Positions 8,822 to 17,685 of a DNA stretch of 64,000 nt are shown piece after piece. The stretch's first letter is position 1. Each line of letters starts with the position of its first letter. The notes beneath the pieces are model-generated. The model was given only the letters and a program-made list of their open reading frames with translations, had not been told where the DNA came from and did no database searches. The stretch covers positions 1 to 64,000 of the forward strand of contig QORU01000007.1 of the NCBI GenBank assembly GCA_003574785.1. The letters run 5' to 3'. Made by a program: the position numbers and the translations under genes. The stretch is from Taklimakanibacter deserti (lineage in GTDB: Bacteria > Pseudomonadota > Alphaproteobacteria > Rhizobiales > Aestuariivirgaceae).

Positions 8822-8959
8822 CTACTTCTTCGCTTCGCTTTGCAACTCTTCGAGCCGAGTGCTGGCTCTCTTGATCGCCTCGGTCACCTCCTTCTGCAGC
8901 GCCATAAGGAGGTCGAGCTGCCTCTGAAAACGCGCGACATAATCTGCATCGACGGCCAT
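8822..8959 (-). CDS. 45-residue coiled-coil protein
   Basis: A short frame with a very good GGAGG-ATAGA-ATG context. The product is almost wholly helical and amphipathic (FQRQLDLLMALQKEVTEAIK, then TRLEELQSEAKK), typical of a small coiled coil. It lies 65 bases downstream of the 110-aa gene on the same strand, so the two may be one transcript. A GC-rich palindromic stretch downstream (about 8749-8782, GGCCGGCCGGCC / GGGCCCGGGCC) might end transcription. The family is unknown. Confidence 0.55.
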   Translation of the reverse strand: MAVDADYVARFQRQLDLLMALQKEVTEAIKRASTRLEELQSEAKK

Positions 8960-9024
8960 TCTATCCTCCATCACTGAGCCCAAGCAGAACGCAACGTTAC
9001 TTCCCTCGGTATGGAAGGCAGCTG

Positions 9025-9357
9025 CTAAATCACTTCGACTACGTCAATCCACCAGTAGAAATCATCAGTCTTCTTGGCGCTGTCTCTCGAAGTCAGGAGA
9101 GCCACCCCTAATGCCGGACCTGCCTCGAACGTCCCCTGTATCCACCCCGGCGGTATCCCGACTGTGTTCCAGCGCATCGGTGTCCCAAATACCCTCTGGA
9201 CGGTCCTTTGACTGGCGCCCGTGCTTTCCTGCATGACCCACGCCTCGAGCCATGTAGCCCTTTCGTTTTTCCCGAGCGTCATCGGACCCTGCGGCCACTC
9301 GACCTGACCCGTGCCGTTGTTCAGTGCCTGATATTGATCCCAGTTGCCTGCTGCCAT
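9025..9357 (-). CDS. Small hypothetical beta-rich protein
   Basis: The ATG at 9357 follows AAGGAGG at 6 bases, one of the strongest ribosome binding sites in the window. The product is 110 aa, Trp-rich (WDQYQ, VEWPQGPMTLG, WLEAWVMQ, FYWWIDVVEV) and apparently all-beta. There is no signal peptide and no cysteine. I do not recognise the family. It is probably co-transcribed with the 45-aa gene downstream. Nothing in the sequence indicates function. Confidence 0.65.
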   Translation of the reverse strand: MAAGNWDQYQALNNGTGQVEWPQGPMTLGKNERATWLEAWVMQESTGASQRTVQRVFGTPMRWNTVGIPPGWIQGTFEAGPALGVALLTSRDSAKKTDDFYWWIDVVEVI

Positions 9358-9460
9358 CACACACCTCCTTCCATCACTACCGGCCCGTCCGGTCGCGGAG
9401 CCTTACGAAACGTCAACTATGTCCGATTTTGCCGAAGCCGGCTAGGTTAATCTTCGCGTT

Positions 9461-12400
9461 TCAATTTGAAACAGTGTCTCGAGAGCAATCACGCAACCAC
9501 AATCGAGTCGCCGATGCGGAGACGTCGTTTTCCTTGAGCTCGTAAAGATGCAGCGCCTCGGAGGCAGAAGTGACGGCCTCACCGATGCGCCGTGAAGCCT
9601 TGAGCACGTTCGACAAATCCAGCAGCGCGTCCGCCCGGTAGTTTATGAAGTCGGTGGACCGAGCGAGGGCCACCGCCTCCCGCGCGAGCTCCTCCGCCTC
9701 ATGCGCCTCAGCGCGTCTCGAAAGCACGCGTGCCCGGATACCGCGCCACAGGATCTGTGAGAGCAGATCGTCCGGCGCCGCGAGCCGGGCGCTCAGATCC
9801 GCGAGTTCCTCGGCTTCCGCATCGCGTCCCTGCTCGAGGACCGCCCGCGCCAGGAAGGCCGCGGTGGTCGGCAGGAACATCCGATCGCCCATCCCTTCCA
9901 GGGCGCGATATCCTTTTCGCAGGCTTTCTTCGGCTTGAGCCGGGTTCCCGGCGAGCAATTCGACCGTGGCTTCGCTCTGCGACGTCGCCGCATTGAGCGT
10001 CAGGCCCAGATCGGCATAGGCAGCATTGCTCATCGCCACCAACTGGCGGGCGAGATCGAATTTCCCGGTCATGGCGTATAGACTGCCCAAGTGACGCAGA
10101 ATCGCCGCCTCGGATTCCGGGCTGTCACGGACCTCCTCGCGCATCAGCTCACATCGATCTATGCCCTCGCCGGCCGGTATCGGCCCGCACCACAGCGAGG
10201 ACGCGATCCACGTCAGGATGTCATTGTACAGATGCCGATCGCCGGCAAGGCGCGCATGCGCGGCAGCACTTTCCCATGCCTGCGCCGCGGCCTCGGCGCG
10301 CGCCTCGTTCCAATAAAACAACGCCTCGAGCCGACGCGCCCGGCACAAGCCGATATCGTCCTTCCAGCGCTGAAAAACCTGGATCGCCGAGGCCGTTGCA
10401 CGTACGGCCTGCTCGGTCCCTCCGCCCTCGACGCGAAGCAGCCGGAGCAGCTGCTGCTGGATGACCACATGCGACGCCGCGCGCTCGTCATTCGCCGCGG
10501 CGGCGAGCCGTTCCGCCTCCTCGAGTATGGGCTCCGCCTCAGCCAGCCGCCCGCATTCAATCATGGCGCCGCCGAGCTCAGGCAGCAGCATTCGCCGCCG
10601 CGAGTCCTCGGCGGGGAGCAGCGCACACACGCGCTGCAGCAGGGCGACGGCCGCCGACAGGTGGCTGCGGCCGAGCGCCCGCCGGGCCGCCGCCTCGAGA
10701 CGCTCGGCTGCTCGAGCGGCGAGCGAAGCCGCACGCTCATCGCGAAGTCCGAGTGCAACGCGGTACTGAAAGGCCTGCTCGAAGTGGTAGCCGGCCAGCT
10801 CTTCGAAGTCCTGCCCCGTTCCCTGCGCCTCGAGCCGGACGGCGAAGCGTTCGTGCAGGTCGGCCCGCGTGCTCTTCGATAGCGAGCGATAGGCAGCGTC
10901 GCGTATCAAACCGTGACGGAAGCGGTAGGCCTTTTCCCCGCCGAGGTCCGATTCGTCCGGGCGGATCAAATCCCGGCGGACAAGTGCCCGCAGGCCATCA
11001 TCAAGCATTGAATCGAGCGCCGGGCCGAGCTCGGCGACTGTGCCGCGATGAAACACGACGCCTTCGACCGCCGCCGTCGTCAAGATCGCTCGTTCGTGGG
11101 CGGGAAGGCCCTCGAGACGGGCAGCGAGCAGCGCGTTGATTGTCGCCGGAACGGGCAACTCGGAGAGATCCGCGCGAGCGACCCACTGGCCTTCCTTGCG
11201 CGTGAGCAGCCGCTCATCGACGAGCATGGCCACGAGCTCCTCGGCAAAGAGCGGGTTGCCGTCGGCGGCGGATGTAATCCTCGTCTCGACGACGGGCAGC
11301 AGCGGCACATGGTCGAGCAGGTTCAACACGAGCTTGCGGCAATCCGCTTCACTCAAGGGTTCCAGCACGAGTGTCGTTGCATTCGTTTTGCCGCCCCAGC
11401 TCGGACGCGTATCGAGAAATTCCGGCCGTGCCATGCAGACGATCAATATGGGGGAAGCATGCGAGAAATCGGCGAGATGCTCGATCAGGTCCAGGAATGT
11501 CGACTCGGCCAGATGAAGGTCGTCCATCGCAATGACAAGCGGACGGTCTCGCGCCAGCGCTTCGAACACGCGCCGGACGGCCCAGAAAGTCTCCTCTCTG
11601 CTCCCCGGCTTTCCCTCGCCAATCCCGAGCAGATCGGACACGCGCTCGGCAATGAGCTCGGCCTTGTCGTCCCCGGCGAGACTTTCTGCAATGCTTGCCG
11701 CGGACAGCTTGGCGCTGTCCAAGCCCCTGGCGCGCGTGATCTCCCGGATGATGTCGGCAAGCGGCCAATAGGTAATGCCCTCGCCATAGGGCAGGCAGCG
11801 GCCGCGCGCCACGATTGTCTCGCCCGAGACGCTTCCGGCGAATTCCAGAATAAGCCGCGACTTTCCCACGCCGGGATTGCCCAGGATGGTCAAGAGCCGG
11901 CAGGTTCTATGGCTGACCACGTCATGGAGGATGGCGTGGATCGCCGCACGCTGGTGCTCGCGGTCGACGAAGGGCGCCTCGAACCGGCGCTCGAGGCCGG
12001 CGGTTTGAGCGGCGACGCTCACCAGGACGATGGCCGGGAAGGTCTCGCCGTGCTTGAGCGTGCGCGGGCTGCTCGCCTCTACGACGACGGCGTCGCGCAC
12101 CAGCCTGTGAGTCTGCTCTCCGATCAGGATTTCGTTGGGTCGCGCGGCCTCTTCGAGACGCTTGGCCACACGCACGGCCTCGCCGGTGAGAAATCGATGT
12201 CCTTGGCTGTCAATGCCCGTAATGACCTCCCCGGTATTGAGGCCAATTCGATGCGCCAGCCGAACGCCCCAGCCCGCCTCGAGTTCGTGGTTGAGTATAG
12301 CGAGCGTATCGCGCATCTCGACGGCGGCCCGTGCCCCCCGCAGCGCGTCATCCTCGTGAAGCCTCGGCACGCCGAAGGTGGCCATGATCGCGTCACCGAT

Positions 12401-12667
12401 ATAGCTGTCCACAGCTCCGCCGTGCCGCTGGATAATGGAGCTCATCTCGCCAAAGTAGCGGGCGAGGAGATTTCGGAGCGCTTCCGCATCGAGGGTGAGG
12501 CTCAGGCGTGACGAGTCGACGATGTCGACGAAGAGAAATGTTACGGTCTTGCGAACCTCTTGCGCCGGCTTTTGCTCCGGCGCCGGCCCAAGCAGTGGAA
12601 TCGGCTTCGGTTCCGGCATTATTTTGGGCTCGGCTGGCTTATCGCTGGGCATTCCTCGAACTCGCAC
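9461..12667 (-). CDS. Class III nucleotide cyclase domain fused to AAA ATPase and TPR repeats
   Basis: Predicted 1068 aa. Residues ~40-215 form a guanylate/adenylate cyclase domain with both metal-binding aspartates (VTFLFVDIVDSS, D48; YIGDAIMATFG, D92). Then comes an ATPase domain with Walker A GNPGVGKS (~263-270) and Walker B LVIAMDDLHL, and about 450 residues of helical TPR-like repeats. This is the soluble 'cyclase + signalling ATPase' architecture common in Rhizobiales. Where most class III cyclases have V-N-x-A-A-R-L, this one reads VRVAKRL: the transition-state Arg is kept but the Asn is replaced by Arg, so activity may be low or altered. The GTG at 12667 is used here; an ATG at 12652 is possible. 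Confidence 0.85.
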   Translation of the reverse strand: MRVRGMPSDKPAEPKIMPEPKPIPLLGPAPEQKPAQEVRKTVTFLFVDIVDSSRLSLTLDAEALRNLLARYFGEMSSIIQRHGGAVDSYIGDAIMATFGVPRLHEDDALRGARAAVEMRDTLAILNHELEAGWGVRLAHRIGLNTGEVITGIDSQGHRFLTGEAVRVAKRLEEAARPNEILIGEQTHRLVRDAVVVEASSPRTLKHGETFPAIVLVSVAAQTAGLERRFEAPFVDREHQRAAIHAILHDVVSHRTCRLLTILGNPGVGKSRLILEFAGSVSGETIVARGRCLPYGEGITYWPLADIIREITRARGLDSAKLSAASIAESLAGDDKAELIAERVSDLLGIGEGKPGSREETFWAVRRVFEALARDRPLVIAMDDLHLAESTFLDLIEHLADFSHASPILIVCMARPEFLDTRPSWGGKTNATTLVLEPLSEADCRKLVLNLLDHVPLLPVVETRITSAADGNPLFAEELVAMLVDERLLTRKEGQWVARADLSELPVPATINALLAARLEGLPAHERAILTTAAVEGVVFHRGTVAELGPALDSMLDDGLRALVRRDLIRPDESDLGGEKAYRFRHGLIRDAAYRSLSKSTRADLHERFAVRLEAQGTGQDFEELAGYHFEQAFQYRVALGLRDERAASLAARAAERLEAAARRALGRSHLSAAVALLQRVCALLPAEDSRRRMLLPELGGAMIECGRLAEAEPILEEAERLAAAANDERAASHVVIQQQLLRLLRVEGGGTEQAVRATASAIQVFQRWKDDIGLCRARRLEALFYWNEARAEAAAQAWESAAAHARLAGDRHLYNDILTWIASSLWCGPIPAGEGIDRCELMREEVRDSPESEAAILRHLGSLYAMTGKFDLARQLVAMSNAAYADLGLTLNAATSQSEATVELLAGNPAQAEESLRKGYRALEGMGDRMFLPTTAAFLARAVLEQGRDAEAEELADLSARLAAPDDLLSQILWRGIRARVLSRRAEAHEAEELAREAVALARSTDFINYRADALLDLSNVLKASRRIGEAVTSASEALHLYELKENDVSASATRLWLRDCSRDTVSN

Positions 12668-12995
12668 TGCTTCCGCTTCGGGCGGTCTTTAAGCCTGCCA
12701 TGAGCTCCAGAATGTCAAATTCCAAGTGAGCCTTCCGTTTAGTCGAGCTTAATCGGCACATTAGCACTTGCTCCAGGCGACCTCCAGCAGCGTAACATAG
12801 GAACGGCGTTTACCAAGTCCGTCCAAGAGGGCCGACGACTAGATTTCACCCAACCCGGACGTCGTGGCTCGAGGTGAGCTGCCCTTGGCGATCAGCGTGC
12901 TGCATGTGATAGATGCGCACCCGCTCGGACCCCGCTGAAAAGGCTGACCCGAGCCGAAAGGACCCGGCCTAATCGAGCTCGGGAGGAGGTTATTT
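12668..12995. other. Intergenic region with a strong unassigned ribosome binding site
   Basis: This stretch separates the divergent cyclase and hexosaminidase genes, so both promoters should lie here; I cannot place them. Its right end carries GGGAGGAGG (12981-12989), the right distance from the ATC codon at 12996 where the twin-arginine leader of the hexosaminidase begins. Stops in that frame lie at 12936 and 12945. No ATG, GTG or TTG codon occurs in frame between them and the leader. Confidence 0.6.
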
Positions 12996-15197
12996 ATCAT
13001 CAAGGTCACGCGCCGCGATTTCGCAAAACTCGCTGGAACACTTGCCTTTGCGGGCTCCAGTCCAGGCTCGCCTCCGATGAGCGCCCAGGCAAACTCGTCG
13101 AGGGCCAATCCAGCGGTCGCAGTCGCGGCGCTGATGCCCCAGCCGCGCTCCATTGCATATGGCGATGGCTGGCTCCGCGTCTTGGGGGGATTTGAGGTCG
13201 TATGGCTCGGTTATCGCTCGCCCCTGCTGGACCGGACGGCGCTGCGGTTTCAGGACAACGTCGCACGTCGAACCGGTCTCGATTTGGGTCGCGCCAGTGC
13301 TGCCGAGCTTCGGATCGACTGTCGAGACGATGACAAGTCCTATCTGACGACCGATGCGCGTGAGGCTTACGCGCTCACCGTCACTGAAGATGCCGTCGTG
13401 CTGACGGCCGATGGACCGACGGGAGTGCTCCGTGGCCTGGCGACGCTCCGACAATCCATTGTCAACGGGCCTCAGGGCTTCGCCATTCCAACCATGGTGA
13501 TCGATGACGCTCCCCGTTTCGTGTGGCGCGGCGTCATGATCGATGTCGCGCGGCACTTCATGACACTTGCGACCCTCAAGCGCCAGATCGACGCGATGGA
13601 GCTCGTGAAGCTGAACGTGCTGCATCTGCATCTGAGCGACAATCAGGGCTTTCGCGTCGAAAGCCGCCTCTATCCGAAGCTGCACGAAGGTTCGGCGCCG
13701 GCCTTCTATTCGCAAGCGGACATTCACGACCTCGTCTCCTACGCCGCGGACCGCGGCGTTCGGACCGTTCCTGAATTCGACGTTCCCGGACATTCGCGCG
13801 CGATCCTCCGAGCCTATCCGGAGCTCGCGTCGGACGAGGGCTATTTTTACGGATCGACGCTCAACCCCGCCAATCCGCAGACCTACATTTTTCTCGATCG
13901 CTTGTTCGGGGAGATGGCCCAGTTGTTTCCAGACCCGTATTTCCATGTGGGCGGGGACGAGGTGTCCGGCGCAGATTGGGACGCCGATCCGCAAATCCAG
14001 GATTTCATGAAGGTAACCGGCTTGCAGACGAAAGACGAGCTCGAATCGTTCTTCTTCGACCGCATGCGAAGCGGCCTCGGCGTCCATGGCAAGACAGTGG
14101 TGGGCTGGGAGGAAGTCGCACGGACCCAAATCCCGGATGATGCCGTGGTCCAGACATGGCGGAGCTCGGGCGCCATTGCCAGGGCGACGGCGCAGGGCAA
14201 CCGGGTGATCGCCTCGGCCGGGTACTATTTCGACCTGCTCCACTTGAGCGAGAGCTATTATATTGTCGATCCGCACGATCCGGCTTCGTGTTGCCTGACA
14301 CAGGCGCAATTCGCTGAAGGTACGGCACTGGGGCTGCCTGAATACATCATCGCCGAGGACCAGGTGATCGGCCCGTCGCTGACACTTTCCCCGCAACAGC
14401 AAGCGCTGGTACTGGGCGGCGAAGGATGCATCTGGACCGAGATCGTCACTGACGAGATGCTCGACGGCCGGCTCTGGCCGGCTGCCGCGGCCGTCGCTGA
14501 ACGCTTCTGGTCGCCCGCATCCGTCCGCGACACGGCAGACATGTATCGACGGCTCACAATCGTCCAGGATGGCTTACGTCTCGCGGGACTCATGGACGAT
14601 GCCAACCGCCGGCGGATGGCGGCGCGGCTGGCGCCGGGCGAGTCGGAGCCGGTGGCGCTGCTGCTCGATCTTGTGGCACCGGTGCGCAATCATGCTCACA
14701 ATCACCGCGCGGTCGCGCGGCTGAAGGGGCAGATGCCGGCAGCGCAGGCGTTCAACGAGCTGGCCGACGCGGCACCGGCCGACAGCCTCGTGGCCCGCCG
14801 TTTCGAGCTGGACGTCGACCAGTTCCTGCGCGGGGACCGCTCTGGTACCGCCGTGCTCAAGGCAAAGCTCATGTCATGGCGCGACAATCATGACCGGTTC
14901 GCAAGCGTGGCATGGGGCAGGCCTGAGCTCGAGGTCGCGCTGCCGATTTCCGCTGACCTGGCAGCACTTGCCGTGATCGCGCTCGATGCCGTGACCGCCA
15001 TCGAAACCGGGCATGCGCCGGACACACTATGGCGCGGGCGCGCAGTCGAGCTCCTCGATCGCCAGCTTGCGGCAGAACAAGCCTCGGAAAGCATGGTCCG
15101 GGCATTCACCGCGCAACAGCCTCAAGCCGACCTTCTGATCAGCATCACGCGGGGCGTCCGCAAGCTTGTGGAAGCCGCGGCGATTGTTGGGCCTTAA
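12996..15197 (+). CDS. Glycoside hydrolase family 20 beta-N-acetylhexosaminidase, Tat-exported
   Basis: The first ATG in frame (13077) would give 706 aa. The frame upstream reads IIKVTRRDFAKLAGTLAFAG, a clear twin-arginine leader, and GGGAGGAGG sits 6 bases before the ATC at 12996, so I place the start there (733 aa). Family marks are the GH20 N-terminal beta domain (to about 13500), then RHFMTLATLKRQIDAME, HLHLSDNQGFR, EFDVPGHSRA and the catalytic pair in HVGGDE (13946-13963). The enzyme removes terminal GlcNAc/GalNAc from the non-reducing end, presumably in the periplasm. The ~200 C-terminal residues are helical, as in related bacterial enzymes. Whether ATC initiates or an ATG was lost is unresolved. 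Confidence 0.85.
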   Translation: MIKVTRRDFAKLAGTLAFAGSSPGSPPMSAQANSSRANPAVAVAALMPQPRSIAYGDGWLRVLGGFEVVWLGYRSPLLDRTALRFQDNVARRTGLDLGRASAAELRIDCRDDDKSYLTTDAREAYALTVTEDAVVLTADGPTGVLRGLATLRQSIVNGPQGFAIPTMVIDDAPRFVWRGVMIDVARHFMTLATLKRQIDAMELVKLNVLHLHLSDNQGFRVESRLYPKLHEGSAPAFYSQADIHDLVSYAADRGVRTVPEFDVPGHSRAILRAYPELASDEGYFYGSTLNPANPQTYIFLDRLFGEMAQLFPDPYFHVGGDEVSGADWDADPQIQDFMKVTGLQTKDELESFFFDRMRSGLGVHGKTVVGWEEVARTQIPDDAVVQTWRSSGAIARATAQGNRVIASAGYYFDLLHLSESYYIVDPHDPASCCLTQAQFAEGTALGLPEYIIAEDQVIGPSLTLSPQQQALVLGGEGCIWTEIVTDEMLDGRLWPAAAAVAERFWSPASVRDTADMYRRLTIVQDGLRLAGLMDDANRRRMAARLAPGESEPVALLLDLVAPVRNHAHNHRAVARLKGQMPAAQAFNELADAAPADSLVARRFELDVDQFLRGDRSGTAVLKAKLMSWRDNHDRFASVAWGRPELEVALPISADLAALAVIALDAVTAIETGHAPDTLWRGRAVELLDRQLAAEQASESMVRAFTAQQPQADLLISITRGVRKLVEAAAIVGP

Positions 15198-15213
15198 CCG
15201 AGGCGTGCCAGGG

Positions 15214-15617
15214 TTAGCGGATGCGGAAGCTGAAGCCGATGAAGGGCCCCGGCCAGCCATATCCGTAGAAGCCCGGATAGTAGCCATAATAAGGCGGATA
15301 ATACCCGTAATAGTATGGCTCATAGTAGGGATAGTAGCGGTACCGATTATATCTGGCGTATCGATATCGACGATAGCAATTGTAGCAATAGCCTTTCCGT
15401 CTGCCGTACTTATAGCCGTTCCATTGCCGTACTTCTTGTACTTGTACTTCTTGTGCTTTTTGTATTTCTTGTAGCCTACCTTTTCGACGCTATTCGTTCC
15501 GGCATCCAACTGTATTGACGCAGAACGCGGCAACGCCTGGCTTGCGACCGGCGCGCCGAAAACGATTGCCGCGAATACCACGGCTGCGATGACGAAAGCT
15601 CTGCTTGTGATGATCAC
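15214..15617 (-). pseudogene. Secreted Tyr/Lys-rich protein with a frameshift
   Basis: The GTG at 15617 follows GAGGAGG. A signal peptide (FVIAAVVFAAIVFGAPVASQA) leads to a Lys/Tyr block (GYKKYKKHKKYKYKKYG). At about 15421-15425 one base is missing. The frame in use then becomes meaningless, while the next frame continues as a Tyr-rich tail (GYKYGRRKGYCYNCYRRYRY, YYEPYYYGYYPPYYGYYPGF, GWPGPFIGFSFRIR) to TAA at 15214. With the base restored the product would be 134 aa. Such small secreted Tyr/Gly-rich proteins are frequent in Rhizobiales and of unknown role. It may be decayed or mis-sequenced. Confidence 0.65.
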
Positions 15618-15793
15618 GGTAAGGCCTCCTCTCGATAGACCTAAAGTCCGAGATCTTGACGATACGACAGCCGTGTGGCCAAGAAAAGGCACCTTTCGCC
15701 GTGAAAACAGCAATGCCCCTCTATCCCGCATCCAATGACTGTCTCGGCTCCGATGATGGAGCATGATAGCGACGAGGATCAGGCCATCGCCGC

Positions 15794-15863
15794 GCTTCTG
15801 GACAGAGATCGTCACTGACGCGATGCTCGACGGCCGGCTCTGGCCTGTTGCCGCGGCTGTCGC
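15794..15863 (+). repeat. Remnant copy of an internal segment of the upstream hexosaminidase gene
   Basis: About 70 bases match 14428-14497 of the GH20 gene in the same orientation with roughly six to eight differences, including the shared core GATGCTCGACGGCCGGCTCT. A weaker match a little upstream (GAGGAtCAGGccATCG against GAGGAcCAGGtgATCG near 14354) suggests that a longer copy has been shortened by an internal deletion. It is best read as the residue of a second GH20 gene or of a partial tandem duplication. Confidence 0.7.
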
Positions 15864-15894
15864 GGCCAGGGCCTGCGGGATATGCCTGTCCTGA

Positions 15895-17685
15895 CTATGC
15901 CTCGTGCTTCGCCGTCGCGCCGAACTCGACGCGGATCTTGTCTTGTCTCTTCTTGCGAGCGATGGCGGCTTCAGCGCCGGCGGTCGCGGTGAACATGGCG
16001 AGATGCTCAAAATCGCCCTCTTCCGCCGGCGTAAGCGCGGTGTCCATATAGGCCGCGCGCTCAGGGCTGCTCCCTACCCTTCTGATGATGCGATAGCCGT
16101 CAACGAACAGGCGCCCATACCGCCAAAGTTTCCACACCGTTTCGGCGGCCATTCTGAGATGGAACACGCCCGGCCATTCGAGGCCCATGCCCGGCCGCCG
16201 GTCAGTGCGGTATTTGAGGCGCCCTACGCCGCCTTCCAGCGGGTGGACACGCTCGATCTCGTAGACCGCTTTGAATTCCATCATGTAGCTGACGACCTTT
16301 TTGGGGCTGCGGCCCTTGATAGAAGCCTGGCGGCGCGCCACGGTCTCGATGTGGTCGTTGCCATAATAGGCCCGCCAAGCCCCGTCATAGGCCTCTTCCC
16401 ATTCCTTGTCGCCCATCTTCGCGTGATGCGTGACGCGGTAATGGGTGTTGTATTTGTTGAGATCGCCGTCCATCCACTCGCCGCGGCTCAGCGCATTGCG
16501 ATGGTCTTCGGAGCCGGGCAAGGGTGTCAGGAAGAACAGCTCCAGCATGTCGAGCGGCAGCTCGTTCTTGATGATCTCGACATCGCGGAGGATCGATTGC
16601 TTCGAATCGGCCGGAAATCCCGTGATGTAGCCGGCCCAGGTGTAAACACCCGCCTCGCGCCAGCGCTGCAGCATGGTGCGGTAGTCGGTGATCTTGTTCT
16701 GCCGCTTCTTGGCGGCGATGAGATTGTCGGGGTTGATGTTCTCAAGCCCGATGAAGACACGCCGCACGCCGGATTTCGCCGCCTTGTCGATGAAATTGGG
16801 AATGCGATGGCATTGGGTATCGACCTGGATGGTCAACTTCACCTTCAGCCCGGGCTTCTCGCGCAAGAGGATGAGCCGGTCGAAGAAATCCTCCCAGTTC
16901 TTGTTGCGCGCAAGATTGTCGTCGGTGATGAAGAAGTGGTCGATGCCCTGCGCGGCGTTCTCGCGGACGATGGCCTCGAGGTCGTCGGGAGTTCGGAACC
17001 GGCTCTTGCGCCCCTGCACATTGATTATGGTGCAGAACGAGCATTGATAGGGGCAACCGCGTCCAAGATCGAAACTCGACCGGCTGTTGAAGCTCTGCCG
17101 CAATTCGGAAGCCGGAAGCGTCGGCCAGGGCTGGCCTTCGAGACCCGGCAGATGATTGAGATGGTTGTAGACGGGCTTGAGGTCGCCGGCCCAGGCATCG
17201 CGGAGAAGTTCGTCGAAGCGGCCGTCCTCGGCCTCGCCGGCGAACAGCGAAATTCCCATCTCCTTGGCGGCAACGAGCTCACGCGGCAGTTCCGGCAGCA
17301 TCGAAATGCAGCCGGAAACGTGGAACCCGCCGAGAGCGACCGGCAGCCCGGCATCGAGGAAGGGGCGCGCCAAATCGACGGCGCGCGGGAACTGGTTCGA
17401 CTGTACGCCAACCAGGCAGATCAGCGCCTTGCCGCCCCGCCGCTTCACGCCGGCAATGATCTTGCGCGGCTTTACCCGGCGATTGGTCTCATCGTGGGGT
17501 TCGAGAATGATGTCGACATCCTCGCCAAGCACCTTGCGCCGCGCGAGATCGCGGCCCAGACCGTAGAGCGCCGCAAGCGTGTTCGACGGCATGATCGATC
17601 GGTACCAGGTGATCGGATAGCCCTCATCGTCATAACGTGACGGCTTGATCATCACGACGGTAAAGGCCCTTGGCGCGTCAGCCAT
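15895..17685 (-). CDS. B12-binding domain radical SAM protein
   Basis: The ATG at 17685 is preceded by AGAGGGG; longer starts lack this. The product is 596 aa. The N-terminal part resembles a cobalamin-binding Rossmann domain (MIKPSRYDDEGYPITWYRS). The radical SAM motif is CPYQCSFC near residue 230, followed by IDHFFITDDNLARN, FIGLENINPDNL and a TIM-barrel pattern with GYITGFPADS. The ~150-residue C-terminal extension is specific to the family. Such enzymes catalyse methylation or rearrangement through a 5'-deoxyadenosyl radical, often on lipids or specialised metabolites. The substrate is unknown and the neighbours do not help. Confidence 0.85.
   Translation of the reverse strand: MADAPRAFTVVMIKPSRYDDEGYPITWYRSIMPSNTLAALYGLGRDLARRKVLGEDVDIILEPHDETNRRVKPRKIIAGVKRRGGKALICLVGVQSNQFPRAVDLARPFLDAGLPVALGGFHVSGCISMLPELPRELVAAKEMGISLFAGEAEDGRFDELLRDAWAGDLKPVYNHLNHLPGLEGQPWPTLPASELRQSFNSRSSFDLGRGCPYQCSFCTIINVQGRKSRFRTPDDLEAIVRENAAQGIDHFFITDDNLARNKNWEDFFDRLILLREKPGLKVKLTIQVDTQCHRIPNFIDKAAKSGVRRVFIGLENINPDNLIAAKKRQNKITDYRTMLQRWREAGVYTWAGYITGFPADSKQSILRDVEIIKNELPLDMLELFFLTPLPGSEDHRNALSRGEWMDGDLNKYNTHYRVTHHAKMGDKEWEEAYDGAWRAYYGNDHIETVARRQASIKGRSPKKVVSYMMEFKAVYEIERVHPLEGGVGRLKYRTDRRPGMGLEWPGVFHLRMAAETVWKLWRYGRLFVDGYRIIRRVGSSPERAAYMDTALTPAEEGDFEHLAMFTATAGAEAAIARKKRQDKIRVEFGATAKHEA

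Noticed and set aside
11048..12511. 487-residue plus-strand open frame
   Set aside because: Lies antisense to the cyclase-AAA-TPR gene whose domains are clear; high-GC codon bias leaves such shadows open.
12990..14402. 470-residue minus-strand open frame
   Set aside because: Antisense to GH20, whose catalytic motifs are intact on the plus strand.
15904..17640. 578-residue plus-strand open frame
   Set aside because: Antisense shadow of the radical SAM gene (CPYQCSFC on the minus strand).
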